Source of the DNA: Tenodera sinensis
Taxonomy: Eukaryota; Arthropoda; Insecta; Mantodea; Mantidae
NCBI GenBank assembly: GCA_030765045.1
Contig: CM060970.1
Location: 51,090,576-51,154,575, forward strand
Direction: 5' to 3'
DNA length: 64,000 nucleotides
Shown: piece after piece, positions 28,372-41,334 of the stretch
Layout: each line of letters begins with the position of its first letter
How positions within the stretch are numbered: the first letter of the stretch is position 1
The notes under the pieces: generated by a model
Database searches by the model: none
The model's input: only the letters and a program-made list of their open reading frames with translations
What the model was told of the DNA's origin: nothing
Translations under genes and position numbers: made by a program

Positions 28372-31300
28372 TAGATGTTTCTTCACATAAGGAACATTTT
28401 CTGGAATTTTTCAGAGTTGTTTGTGTTGGTTTTTTACATACACTGAAATAAGGGTTTTTAAAATAATTAACATTTTGTAAAATATTAACAAATATGTACT
28501 CTAGAATGTATGGGGACTATCACAGGAAAAAAATAACTATTCTAAAAACTATTCAACTTTTTTTTTCCAAAATTATTAGGATATTACACCTACATACCAA
28601 ATATTTCAGCTTTCTAGGTAGTAAAGTTACTTGGAAGATGTTCCTTGTATATGATACTTTTAACATTGTCAAGATAGGACATTAGAATAAAACAGAGAGA
28701 AGGGCTGTGTCCATAAACTCATGCACTGCATGGCATAGCATATATTTTCTAATGTGCGTCAACTGGTTATTTATAAGTACATTCAAGGACTGCACTACGC
28801 TGCCTTTTGAGAAGTTTACAACCGAAGATATGCATGTGTACAGGATGGGCTGATGTGTTTATGTTGGAGTATAAACTGTAGTTTACATACCACTACATAA
28901 GGGTCAGCTGACTCGCCTAGTAAAAAGAGTTGAGCGTTGTTTACGCATATTTCCAACAGAAAGTTCAAATTGGCTTTATTATGATTATACAAAGTGGATA
29001 AAAGAGCCACTTTTTGTATGAATATCACGTAGTTCAGGGAAAACTTTGATTAGTTCACTCTACTCCGCTTCGATGCGGCATATAGTATACAGAGTGAAAG
29101 GGAAGTTATCACATTCCTTCAAATATGTGCTTCATAGAAGCGTTACAAACAAAGGCGACTAATAGCATTTTGTTCTTTGATCAGTCGACTTCGAAAAAAT
29201 GGGTTTTTATCCAAATTGGATGCGTAATTCCATAGGAATGTAGGAAGATAAACATTTGTTACTTATAAGATGCGTAGAGAAACTTATTTCTGACATAGAT
29301 TACGTATTATGGGACATTACTCAGCGTTTCGAAATAATTTGTTAGTTTAAAAGACGTGGAGGAATATTCCAAGCAGCTTTTTCATACGTGCAGTAAGTCG
29401 ACAACGTTGCGTTGAAGTTGGTCGAGGAATTGAGTTGGCTTGTGGATGTAAACACATCTAGCACAAGGCAAGGTATTTGTTTGTGTTCTCAAGAAGCACC
29501 GTTACTGTGTTTATGTACTAAGCTAGGAAAACTGACACCCACACAATCTGCAGTGTTGCCAGCTTGTTTTCAACAAAACTAAAATATCTCCATAGGAAAT
29601 GGTCAGAGACAAAAACGTAAGATAGAAAATGTTTTCCAAACACAGAGATCTATCACTGATTTAAATTAATGTAATGACTTCCCTTCTACCCGATATATTA
29701 GCTCTGAACGGTTTCCTTTCGTTTCAGAAAAGGAGTAGAGACAGAGTATATACCGCAATATTCTTTTAAATTACCGGACTGAAATAAAACTAAGGATATC
29801 CTTGTCATAAATAACAGTTGAAATTGCTACCCCCACATACCAATGCTTCTACTTAGCACATGAATTTGTCGTTTTCTCTTCCCTTCCCCTCTCTTTTAGC
29901 AATGATAGGCAATATCTCCCCTAATCTCACCTCCATCGAAATATGCTAGCCGTTCAACCAAGGTGATAACACGCGACCTGGCGTTGCCATTTTTCACTTA
30001 TAAATTAAACTTTGCAGTACATTTTAACTTTAAACTGCGAGTAAATTCATTCGGATTGAGATTAAAACGTATTTCAGTACTGTTCACACAATATTTGCGT
30101 GACAGTGAAATAAACCATTTATGTCCATTCGTCAAGAAGTTAGACGGCTCCAAATTTTTCACACAGTATTTTTATCTGCAAAAGGGCTCTTTATTGATAA
30201 TAATTGTATTGGACATGTTTGTTACACTGACAATGTATGACATATGACAAAAGCAGTACGTTCACCGGTATAATTTTTCCGTAGTATTAAAATTCTTTCA
30301 ACAGAAACTAAATTTATTAGCACAAAATTCTACAATGTGAAAATATGCCTCAAAATCCGATTGAAGTCGGTATAACGAGTTCAGATACCCCAATTACATT
30401 GAGAATGTTTCACCTACTCGCAGTTTAAAAGTGTTAGAAGTAATTCAGTGCTATGATTATCAAGAACAAATGAGTTGTAATAGTGAAAGAATTAGTCAAG
30501 TGCTTATTTTCCGATAGAAGTTTTGTGGAGTTTTTATAAACTGAGCTCCTTGTCACTTAACCCGTAATTGCACATTTACTAATAGTTTTAATAACAAAAG
30601 GGCAGCGCACTTATGTGGTTCTAATGAAGGAGAGTAGTTTGTGGAAAAAAATGTCAAAAAAACTCTTCCCTACTGTTAGGACAAACATGCTCAAAAAGCG
30701 TTTGAGAGAGCAACTGAAGTGCAAAGTGTAAAAACGATCTCTGAAAGAGTAAAATATGGAAACACACATTTCCAGTCCATAATTCTCTATCAGAAAATAT
30801 TTCTTTTTCTCTCTATTGCCTCTCGAGAGTTTGCCAAAGTTGTTTTTCCCACTACAGAAATTGCGTTTTAGTGATATTTTTTGTTATGGCGCGATGCCGG
30901 CCGGCATTTTAATATCTTTTCCATTTCTGACAGAAAGTTAGTCTTCAAGCTTGGGAGACGAAAGGGGAAGAAGGAGAGCTCCTTCTCCTCCTCCTCCTCC
31001 TTCTGTCACTTGGTATCTAGGATTCAATTTCGCTCTCAATTTCCTCATGCGTTATTCATTCGTTTGCAAGGTGCGTTGCTGTTGAAACATTCTCTTAGCC
31101 ACTCTCGAGTCAGACTGCGAGTTTGATCCAAATTAGCTGTGGGAACATGTCACTTGTGTGTCCTTTTTGACAGCATTCTTCTTCCTGTTACCAAAAACGA
31201 GGACAAGTTTATAAGAGCTCTGCATAAGGTTCGTAAGCTTAATGATCACAAGCAAAAACTGTTCTTGGTGACCTAGATGGTCACCGTATGGGTTTTTAAT

Positions 31301-32296
31301 AATCCCAAAAACTAAATATTGTAAATATTACTAATTATCAGTTCAAGGTAATTGTAGCCTGTAAGCCGGCACCAGGCAAAGCCTTCTTAATAAACAAACT
31401 GGAAACTGAACCTTAAACACCATTATGTGCAGTGTGTGTTAAAGTCGTCATAGTCCTGCACTTCTGAGAGAAACAGCCGCAATAGCACTAAACAGCCCAC
31501 TTCATAAGAGAATTCGGGGTCATTTTCCACCTGCTGTGAGTGTGGCAAGTACTACCTGGCAAAGCCATGAAGAGTATCGGAAAGATTGTGGAACTGCCCA
31601 AATGTTTACGCAAGACTATCGCACAAACATGGCTAGACGGTGCCCGTACACTCTGTTCAGATGAAATCATATCTTCAGGATAGCAACGTTTCGTATCTGC
31701 AAGCGCGAGAGATAACCTGTGATTTATCACTGACTATACACCAAGCTACTATTATTTCGCTCTTCTAATAAACAAGATAAGAAGCGATCGTAGCGCTCGA
31801 CAGCCAAGGTCAGTGCGCCTCAACGCTTTGCCAAGTAATATAATGTGTTGAACATGTGACTGCCTTCAAGTTCTGATATCACTTCTAGTACCTTGTTTCC
31901 CCACTGCATCCCTTTTCTACTCTCTTGCGCATACATTTTGCACAAGCTCTATCGTACATCTGTAAAATTCATTAAAATGGCAAAAGTTGCAAAAAAATTA
32001 AATTTTTGTTCTTTAATATATGTACATATATTCCTTTCATTTGAGGCCTTTGATTTAATAATATCAGCAATACTTATCACTGTCATGGCCTTTGAAAGTC
32101 CTGAACATAGTAAAGCAATGCACATTCCAATTTTAAATGTCCTTTCTCAGAATTGTTCATTGCATAAAATATTCCACGCGTCAAAATGATCAATCAATTC
32201 TAATTTTGCAGCAAAACTTCATGAATAATATACTTAGGAGACTTACATAGCCATTTTTGAAATGTTATAATTACCTACATTATTTTTATTAAATAT
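28372..32296. other. intergenic, no supported gene
   Basis: Nearly 4 kb of AT-rich DNA. Frames of up to 94 codons give no recognisable product. A short CTC-rich tract lies at about 30980-31002. Confidence 0.5.
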
Positions 32297-32678
32297 TGTG
32301 ACAAAAACTACAAGTTCAGTATTATTTATTTTTTCACTCCCTTTATTTCTTTCTAAACTGAAGCATAGACGCCGTTCTTAGTGATATTACATCTCACAGC
32401 TACTGTTCTTCTCGAAACCTTGCCATTTCTTTCTCTCTTTCTGCTCTCCCCCCTGTATCTCTCCCTCCCCCTCTCTCCTCTCCCTAGCAGCTGTCTCTTT
32501 AACACTCGCAACTCCCTTTTGTCTCAAAAACTAATTGCCCCCTTTCTCCCGTCTCGCAAACTTTTATACCGTAACCCGGATTTTTCTGGAAATTCACCGT
32601 TTTCTCGACTTGCCGGCAGCCAGACGACTCGCGAAGATCCTAGTAAAACCTTTCTTCTGCTTCTCTAATTGCTGTCAC
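32297..32678. mobile_element. LTR-like repeat, shortened copy
   Basis: Starts TGTGACAAAAAC, like the 37.1 kb copy. It shares the CTCACAGCTACTGTTC and CTTCTCGAAACCTTG blocks, and near its end a CTTTCTTCTGC block. It stops at CTGTCAC, about 180 bases shorter than the other two. Flanks ATAT and GTAT differ at one base. Confidence 0.45.
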
Positions 32679-33168
32679 GTATTCACAAGCAGTGGCACGA
32701 AGCAAGCAGTCTCACTTTGAACGCCTTTGATGCACCCAGGCCTGGCAAGTGGTGTGAGGTGAAGCCGAAATTGTGAACGCCATAGTTATGGAAATAATAC
32801 CGCTGCACATGGCAGAATTAAATAATCTGGAAATATTAAAATCATCGCATGTATAAAAGGTACGGACATGGGAATATTGTTCACGGTTAAATCTGGTAAA
32901 CACGTATGGCTTGTCTGTGCTTGGAGGTACTAACCAATCTGAAAACATATGCATAATAAGTAAAATTCTAAGTCCGCCCATTAAGTAAGTATTGATGTAA
33001 TGTTCTTCATTATACTATCCTCAATCACCAATACAAATGCCTGTACTTACACTCCTAAAATCTTGTAAGTACAAACAAGGGTAGCAAAGAATGTTACTGA
33101 AGTTACTCTGACGGATGAATGGGAAACATATGAAAAAGCATAATCAGCCATGTGACATACTTTTACAG

Positions 33169-33374
33169 AAATCCTGGCTGCACTAGCAGTAAATATTTCA
33201 GATGAAGAAAAAGCTCTATCCGGCATTGTGAAGTATTACGGTGTCGTGGAGAATAAACGCTGTAACAGCAATACGTTAGAGAGGAAGGCAACCCGGCAAA
33301 AAATAACAGAAGCTTTCAGCACAATTTTCCACAGAACCCTCCAGCGTAGAGCATTTCTGTGGGCGAGTTATAAG
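33169..33374 (+). pseudogene. Myb/SANT-like domain fragment
   Basis: About 68 open codons, NISDEEKALSGIVKYYGVVE then NKRCNSNTLERKATRQKITE, AF, RTLQRRAFLWASYK. The pattern (acidic start, L-x-x-I-V-x-x-Y, x-V-E-N-K, T-L-x-x-K, I-x-x-A-F, R-T-x-x-x-x-x-x-W-x-x-x-K) fits the Myb/SANT-like DNA-binding domain of many insect transposon-associated proteins. The usual W after K is replaced (RQKI), so it looks decayed. A TTTTACAG acceptor-like site precedes it and AAG/GTAAAT follows, but these may be chance. No partner exon found. Confidence 0.45.
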
Positions 33375-35383
33375 GTAAATTGCAACTGTTTGTATTTAAC
33401 GATCTGTTGATACAAGCTACGCAAAGTTCCAGACAGAATTCTTTACGTTAGTAACGTGGGTAATAAGAAACACACCCTTCTTGCAGTGTGCATAAGGATG
33501 TGGCAAAGAGTAATTTATGCAATCCGAGCAATAAAACGACTTATTATGATGGTATAAATCATGCGAAATTACCCTCTTTCTGACACCAGTGCCACAAAAT
33601 AAATGACGTAATTACCATAGCAACAAGACAGCAACGACATCACCGCCACAAATGTGTGCCTGTAAGAAAACCTGAAATCGTCACTGTCGCAAACTAACAG
33701 ATTTTTCGTTTTTCCATCCATAAAATTTCATTTTCTTTTTCGTAAAAATGCTTTTCTGGAATTAATCAATTCTCAGCACTCTTAGCTTCGTTCAAAATGT
33801 CAAGCAGAATACAGTCTACATTTTCAGTAGTTTAATAATAACCATATATTTTCTTCTACAAGTGTTGAAACAAATGAAGCTTCTGCTTAGCAACCATATT
33901 ACGTCACACATCTGATCTAGTACATTATACTTTTACATTTAACAAATATGTTATTTTTAGTGTTTTAATTGCATAAAACGTATATAACTCATGTGTAGTT
34001 TTTTTCATTGTGACACTCGTATATTTGTGTCACAATCAGATGATACACTAGTTACATAAATAAACATTTCCTATAATGATTGTAACTGATCCAATATTCC
34101 GTTCACGATTACAAATAATGGTTATAATTAACATCTACGTTATTAGCGTCTTAATTGACCACAGGTTTGCTATTTACATTACATTAACATTTCAATTATC
34201 GGCTAGAACAGGTGCAAAAGTTAAATGTATATGAGGGTGGGCCACACTGAAGACTCCAGCCCCTCCTATCTGCAGTATTGAATGTGGTAAACGCATCTTA
34301 CGCGCCTGAATTCAGAATATAAACTGTTCTAACCCTTGTACACTACAGAAACGTAGTGATATGCTGTTGAGATTAGACAAGTGACTGAGAACATTTTCAC
34401 GAAATATGTTGCCTGTTTGAGAGTAGGTCAGTTCCAGCATCTATTACAAGGTAAGGACTTTCGTGCGCCTCTGACGGCACAATTTTCCCGGCGACTCTCG
34501 TTTCTCTCGCGCAGGAGAGAGTTCACGTAACGGGTTACCACATATACTGTAGACTTATAGCTTGTAAGCTCTAGAAAAAATGAGAACCTATCTTTTATAA
34601 CCAAAATGTCAAATATTTGATGCAGTTATTTCCTATTTCTTCTTACATGTTCTGTGCTTATTACTTGACGGTTTAGGGACAGTTATAACAGATTGAAGTG
34701 TTTAAGTGTCTGATTGTTTCATTACCTTTGCGGGTAGCTTCCGTAATACTGAGATGCTGCTTCGGCTAGAATAACCTGGCTAACCGATGCAGATGTATGA
34801 AATATAAAATACCAAGTTTTGTTTCGGTACATTAAACTTTCTATGACGTGAAATTATCTGAGTAACTGAAAATTGGACATGATATACTTACGTTTTAAAT
34901 TATCTTTACAGTGGGAAAGAGTATTTTCTATGTTAAAAAATTATTTTTGCTTTTCAGTCATTGTTCAAACCAGTAAGTGATCATGTCTTAATATTTTGAC
35001 CAAAAAAATGTCAGCATTTCATTTGAATAATTGAACTGGAATGGGAAGCTTCTTTGGCCAGCTGGTCAGCTCATTCATTGCCGTGATTGTGTTAGTGTTA
35101 ATGTTCTTTATAAATAAACATCTCTAAGATGTACAATATCTAAAGTCTATTCGCATGCAATTATTCCACTACAAAGTGTATATATCATGTTCTCCATTTA
35201 TAGTTATGTTTTCTATTACTGTACTGGCCGGTTATTATAGCTCTAACATGACTTCAGATACAAGATTTTACTGGAGTGACTGAGGACTGAAGAAATAAAG
35301 CTCTTGTTTCTCTTGCTTGAAGTGTAGAATATGGCCACGATCACAATGCCATTAATTACTGATGGACAAAACAGTCTACTCAC
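33375..35383. other. intergenic or intron, nothing seen
   Basis: AT-rich. If the candidate exon at 35.4 kb is real, this would be part of its downstream intron on minus; no second exon was recognised. Confidence 0.5.
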
Positions 35384-35439
35384 GTGAATGTGATGCCGTG
35401 GAGCAGGGAAAGGAAGTACACGAACACCAGCAGCAACAT
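35384..35439 (-). CDS. candidate first coding exon of a secreted or membrane protein
   Basis: On minus, CACCATG (ATG at 35439-35437, good context, in-frame TAG upstream) opens MLLLVFVYFLSLLHGITF: a hydrophobic, signal-peptide-like start. The frame ends after 18 codons plus two bases at CAC/GTGAGT, a strong donor (intron begins at 35383, phase 2). Upstream, TTGTTTGCAG/G is a plausible acceptor, giving an exon of 35489-35384. Third positions are mostly G or C (TTG CTG CTG GTG TTC GTG TAC), unlike the AT-rich surroundings. No downstream exon was found, so the protein is unknown. The segment is short, so chance is not excluded. Confidence 0.4.
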
Positions 35440-35676
35440 GGTGTACCACAACTACCAGCAACGTCTCTCACTATTGCCCCATTTGTATCCTGCAAACAAC
35501 ACCAGTAGTCAAATACCACTACAGATTCATGTTCAGCAAAGCACTTTACTGCTTCCATGTATCACTGCATTGTTAGCTTTATAACAAATGAATTTACTCG
35601 GTTTAGTAGGCAGCAAAACTACAAATACAACAGACAATGAAGCGTGAAAAATTAACCCCCAAAAACCACTCACATT

Positions 35677-36533
35677 ACTTTCTCTACTCTTGTACTAACC
35701 ATTCTTACTAACCTTTATTCCTCTTACTTCTTCATGTTAGTTGAGATAAACATTTGTACAAATTATTGCTTATACAGTAGGCTTTGAGCGATAGTCAAAT
35801 CTTTTAAAGCTTTGCGATTCCGCTCTCTTTGCACACTTAACATATAAACGATGTTCCATTAGACGGAAGTGTAAGTTTTCTAAAACTCGCACAAATAACA
35901 AGAAATATCTCAAATGGTTCACTCTACAAAAAAAAGGTTATTTAGACATAAATTATTGTAAGTTTTAGCAAGATCTACATTTTCTGTGTTGTAAGATTTT
36001 GTCTCTTACGGTTTACCAGTTATGCAAATATCATCCAGAGTAAACAGAACGACATGGACTATAGCCAGAAAATTCAAGACATACATTTCATTTGCCACAA
36101 AAATATCTCAAACATATGGTATTTTATTTAAAATTGTTAGAGCCATTTTCAAGAAAATGAAAATTTTCCATGTAAATGGTAGTTTAGGGAGAAGCAATTT
36201 TCTTCAAAATCTTCGTGTCGCATCCTTGAAAGACATTAAACTTAAATACCAATTTTAGTTTCTGACTTTTCGTTTGAGTTATATTGTCCACAGACTGACA
36301 CACACAATCACACACAGACAGAGGCACACACACAAGACAGACACAGAGACATAGATAGAGACATAGACAGACACAGACATACACAGACACACATAGACAC
36401 ACACAGACAGACACCCACATAAAAATGCTTTTTTTAGGATTCAAGAGGCCTCAAAACATATTGCGGGTGAAATCTTGACATAGAATTTTTGGGTGGAATA
36501 CAATACTTCCTCTACTTACGTATTAGAGAAAGT
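35677..36533 (-). repeat. family A copy 7, full length (857 bp)
   Basis: Runs from ACTTTCTCTACTCTTG to TTAGAGAAAGT at 36523-36533, with all blocks in order on minus. The internal GT/CA block has expanded to about 120 bp. Confidence 0.85.
36295..36418. repeat. imperfect CA / ACAG tract inside family A
   Basis: CACA, ACAGAC and CATAGA units mixed over about 124 bp; purine/pyrimidine-biased simple sequence. Confidence 0.9.
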
Positions 36534-36598
36534 AAAACTACATTCATTTACAAAAAAAGAATAAGATAAAATAAAAGGAACGCTATCGATTATCCTAT

Positions 36599-36605
36599 TT
36601 TTCTC

Positions 36606-36637
<32 letters not shown>

Positions 36638-36645
36638 TTTTTTTT
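36599..36645. repeat. poly-T tract
   Basis: TTTC units passing into about 32 T, then CTGTGCAG. Looks like an oversized splice acceptor, but no coding exon follows convincingly. Alternatively the tail of a retroposon on minus. Confidence 0.85.
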
Positions 36646-37101
36646 CTGTGCAGAAATTATACCTAGAGCCAAACACTAAGACACCTAGGTCAGATTTTGG
36701 ACACCCCTTTAACTTTAAAGCACGTATTACGAATTTAGTCCATGAACTAAAAGACAGAATGTATCAGATCAAATTCCAAATACAACGAAAGTCACAGTTC
36801 CCTCTGCACTTCAAGAAGTTAGTTTACTGTACTATAATTAGACAATCGCTGATGCACCTTGGTTCGTTAGCAATACTGCTAAGATCTTTGTGTTCGTGAA
36901 GTCATCAAAACTTTAAACTTCAGACATTTATCGACCATTTTAACTCATTACTCAATCAAATCCCAGAGCAGCTACCACATCCTAGAGAGAGGACAGAAAT
37001 TAAAGCGGAAGACACACACTGTCCTTTAAACATATAACAAGGGAAGGGGATCTTCATTGGAAGACATCCTTCACACATATTTCATGTCATTGTGTATGTA
37101 T
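36646..37101. other. intergenic, no supported gene
   Basis: An 83-codon open frame at 36648-36899 has no recognisable product. Confidence 0.45.
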
Positions 37102-37676
37102 TGTGACAAACACGACAAAAGTCCAATCCAGCTTTTTTTTTCTGTATTTTCTTCCTAAACAATGTATAGCACCACAGTTCTTCTCTTACCCACGTTAGAG
37201 TCTTCAGTCCTTCGTGATACTACAAATCTCAACTGTTTTCTTCTCGTAACCTTGACTCACTCCTTTGTCTTCCCTTACTTTCTGCCTCTCTAAAAAACTT
37301 ACTGACGATTCAATCGCTCAACACTCATTAACTGTTTCGCTGTCTTCCTTTCGATGCGACTGTAAGCACGCATCCCTCTCCCCTCTGTCTCTCACTCACA
37401 CATATACACACACACTAAAACTAAAAACTGACTCCGAAATCTCGTTGTCTCCCCTCCTTATACAGTGAGGAACTTCTACAAATACACAGGCCATCGGACA
37501 CTTCTCGAATAATCTCGAAAACCTCTTTTGTTTCTGCCGCTCTGCTTGTCACATGTCCACGACAGTGGCGCAAGGCAGCCTGATATTGAGCGTTTTTCAT
37601 GTACGAACCACCGGTGGTGTGAGGCAGTCCTGCCTCGAGCCTTTGCTGCTTGCCGCTGCTGTCGGCCGGCGTCACA
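37102..37676. mobile_element. solo LTR-like repeat (575 bp)
   Basis: Begins TGTGACAAACAC and ends GGCGTCACA. Flanks GTAT (37098-37101) and GTAC (37677-37680) match at three of four bases. Shares with 25743-26299 the blocks CAACTGTTTTCTTCTCGTAA, GTAACCTTGACTCACTCC and TCGAAAACCTCTTTTGTTTC. No internal retroelement genes adjoin it. Confidence 0.6.
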
Positions 37677-38139
37677 GTACTAATTATCAAAATTGTAATG
37701 TATTTTATGGAAATTCAGTTATCTAATAAAACTGATCTTACCCAGTTAAAAGGTGTTCGGTGCTAATTGCACAATCCTAAAACTGCCAATAAATTGATTA
37801 AAACTTCTGTCACGAGTATATTCTACATGAATACAATAAGAGATGCATTTCCATTGTCGTTATCTGCAAGAAAATATTTATGGAGAAATGAAAATCTCCG
37901 ATTTCTTTAATGATGTTCATTAAACATTTTAGAATGCAGTTCTTTACTAACAAAGATTATTTTCTCCAATATTAAATTTTTTCCTAGAAAAATAACTATT
38001 TTCTAAAGATTAATCATACATTATATAATTCAAACCCTAATTTCGAAACTGTGTTTGAAATAAGAAAAGAGTCTTTAGAACCCTTCCATCTGCCTTCAGA
38101 GAACCTATACCAAAAATTAGATAAGTTGGAGAAAGATAG
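37677..38139. other. intergenic, nothing seen
   Basis: AT-rich, no feature. Confidence 0.55.
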
Positions 38140-38240
38140 AATAAGATTGAAAAATGCAATGCCATAGCCAGGATCTGAACCACGGATCTCTATCTCAGTT
38201 CAGTTATTCTAAACAACTTTAGCTATGCCTACTTATTCTA
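38140..38240 (-). mobile_element. tRNA-derived SINE, group B, degraded copy
   Basis: On plus, ATGCAATGCCATAGCCAGG then ATCTGAACCACGGATCTC match the body and B-box end of group B (minus). The tRNA head is degraded past recognition. Confidence 0.5.
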
Positions 38241-38805
38241 ACAATTTGCATCACTTCTCTAACACTTGCCAACATCAACTACGGATACTTTACGATACTA
38301 TAATACACGCCTTGTGATCAGCATTTGTTTTCCAAGCAATTACGGCTTCGAGTTTAGTATTACAGTAAGTCGATAATTTGTGGTATTTATTTCTCCTAAT
38401 CAATGTTTCTCTTGTTCCCCCTCTCGCTCTCCCTCACTCCCTCACTCCCTCCTACTCTCCCTACACCCTCTTTAGTTAAGTTACACGAGTTTCTACTTTT
38501 CTCTGAGTATACTTGATTAATATGCAGTAGATAAAACTAAGCTTTTGTTGGAACAGTTTGTAGAAATTGTATACAAATAAGCGACAGTGGGTAGAGAACG
38601 TGATGCGAATAAACATGACAATTTTTTTCAATCTCACTCGTTGTAGTCACATAACTTTCAAATAACAAAAGTGACAAAAAATATCTAAAAAATTATCAAC
38701 TCCACAAAAAATTGAAAAATTGTGTGTTTTAATGGGAGCTGCGCTGCTCATAGGTATGCATACACGGACCATTTTCTAAAAAATCTGATCTGTTACACTC
38801 ACATG
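38241..38805. other. intergenic with pyrimidine tract and a family A end piece
   Basis: CCCTCACTCCCTCACTCC-type tract at 38405-38470, then a diverged family A end at about 38510-38640 (GTAGAGAACGTGATGCGAAT). Confidence 0.45.
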
Positions 38806-39520
38806 ATTTTCTCTACTCTTGTACTAGCTACAAAAATGGCAGAAATTACCTTACTGCCAATTTTCTTGTAGGTGAAAGGGGAATAAGGGAATGCAGTAGG
38901 CTTTGAGCGATAGTCAAATATTTTAAATCTTTAAAATTCCGTTTTCTTTGAACAATCAAGAGAAAAAATTGAGTAACGATCTTCAATTTGAGAAAAGTTT
39001 CAGTATTGCAAACTCGCATAAATAACATGCAATATCTCCGAAATGGTAGACATCTACATTTTTGTATACTAAGATTTGGTCTATCTCTTACGGTTTACCA
39101 GTTATGCAAAAGTCATCAAGAGTAAAGAGGACTACATGGACTATAGCCAGAAAAATGAAAATATAAATTCCATTTGCCATAAAAATATCAAACATATGTA
39201 TGGCATTTTAATCCAAATCGTTAGAGCCATTTTTGAGCAAATCAAAGTGTTCGAAAAGTGTTCCATGTAAAGGGTAGTTTAGAGTGGAGGAATTTTCTTC
39301 AAAGTCTTCATGTCGCGTCCTTGATTGAGGAACTTAAATATCAAGTTTGACGGTTAACTGACCTTTCGTTTTTGAGTTACGCTATTGACAGATAGACATA
39401 CACTTTGTTCTAAAGATGCTCCTTTTATTCAGGAAATCTCAAAACGAGCATTTCCAATGAAATATCGGTATCAAATTTTCGGGTGAAATACAACTTGTCT
39501 CTACGTAAAAGTACAGAAAG
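38806..39520 (-). repeat. family A copy 8
   Basis: Starts ATTTTCTCTACTCTTG and keeps the block order on minus; the right end (TACAGAAAGG) is diverged. About 715 bp. Confidence 0.8.
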
Positions 39521-39544
39521 GATTAGCAATGCTCCTCTTGAAAA

Positions 39545-40036
39545 AAGTATTAGTATTTAAAAATTCAAGCCAGTAATATAGGATATCTCGTAAATGGCTA
39601 ACACCTCAAAGAATATTATTTGATATAAAGTGACTACTTTAAGAGAATCTACAATTTTACGAGTAAGATTTTGTCGATCTCTTGCAGTCGACCAGTTATG
39701 CAAAAGTCGTTCAGAATGAAGAGTGCTATCCCCAGAAAGTTCAAAGTATAAATTTCATTTGTTATAAAATATATTAAATGGATGGTATTTTAAACAAACT
39801 TCTGGTGGGGGATTTTCTGAAAATCATGCCGCATCCTTAGAACCTTCTGAACTTAAATACAAAATTTGGAATTTAACAAACTTTCCGTTTGAGTTATGCT
39901 GTTCCCTCTTTCTTTCTCTCATGCAAATCGTTTTGGGTTCAGGCAGCTCAAAACATGTATTTTCGGTGAAATCCACATATCTAAATGGTGGGTAGAATGT
40001 AATATCTTGTCTTAAGTATGTACGTGGCAGAGAAAG
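39545..40036 (-). repeat. family A copy 9 (truncated)
   Basis: Contains the inner half only, from GGATATCTCGTAAATGGC to GGCAGAGAAAG. It follows copy 8 in the same orientation, giving a tandem pair. Confidence 0.75.
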
Positions 40037-41334
40037 AGAGATGATTTTGTAAGAACAGTTTAAAGAAGTGAAAGTGAGAGACAGTGAGTAGAAAAAGCCA
40101 TCTGAATGTTCCATATAAGACGTTTTATGTTTAGCCCTTTATACAAACATCCATTCAACATATACCACATGGCTGTCGGATTCATTGGAAGTTCTGACGC
40201 AATGGTGAAAATGGGTTCTGAATAAACAATTTATTTCAAGTCGTCCCACAAATAAAAAATCTATCAGATTTATATCTGGAAAGAGCGTGTACTATCCAGA
40301 GGGTCCCTTGCGACCTACATTTGTTATGAAGCCATTTATTCAAGATATTGACTAAAATATGACCATGTGCCATCATGCATAAAGCATATACGGTATAGAA
40401 CTTCAATACTTCCAGCGATTGACTTCTTAAGAAAAGCACAACATTGCTCTAAAGACCATCCATCAAAAACCGTTCTCATTAAATTGTCGCCTGCAGTTAA
40501 TGAATTATGGTTTTGTCGAGATTGAAAGTGAATGTTTATAGACCAGTGATGGAATCACCTGACTCCAAACTAATTGCGCCTTTTTTTTTCCTAGTACCTT
40601 TCTGAAGCAGAAAAATCACCAGAAACTGCCGACTGCCACTAATAAAACTTTGAGCTCCATCTGTCTCATCAGCACATTCTGTATAACAATAATTGCAGTA
40701 TGATCACGCGTGCTGATTCCGAAATTCTACAATGGAATGTAAACACGTTCTAGACACAATCAAAATATTTGAACAAGATCCTCTGCTACTATGGAATCAA
40801 TTTCCGAGTTGCCCATATACGAACTTTTTTACATTATGTTATTATAAACAAAAATTAAACGGCAATGAAGACCCCATTTATATCAAGATATGGTTCAATA
40901 CAAACACATTCTACTCAGTCCTCGACTGGGAGCTTAAAATCACCACAAGCATTTGTTTTTACAGCGTATATTTTCTGAACAGTACAATGTTTAATATTCG
41001 ACCCTTAGACGTTCCTTCAATTTACTCGACCTTTTATTATCTTCGGTAATTTTAACAAGTAATAAATGGGGCAAAACCAAATCTGTTGTGCAAACTCCTG
41101 GTCTAATCGGTTTAAACTCATTGGTTTCACTCATTTTGATATTTTTCATAGCTTCTACAGTAACATTAACCTCACTATTTCATGAAGTGTTACTTCATTG
41201 TTTCACCGGTCATTTTCTTCCTCTGTATTGAAGCAATTTGTTTCAAAACCTCTGTTGCACAGTTAGAAAAACATCAGTAAAGAAATCCCGCAGAGAAACT
41301 CTCTTACATTCTGTCAAGTTTTAGCCATACTTGC
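40037..41334. other. intergenic, no supported gene
   Basis: Begins with a further diverged family A end (40040-40130). An ATG-started 105-codon frame at 40732-41049 (plus) has no recognisable product. Confidence 0.45.

Noticed and set aside
36599..36660. Strong-looking splice acceptor after the poly-T tract
   Set aside because: The following 83-codon frame shows no recognisable domain or codon bias, and poly-T runs are common here as simple repeats or retroposon tails.
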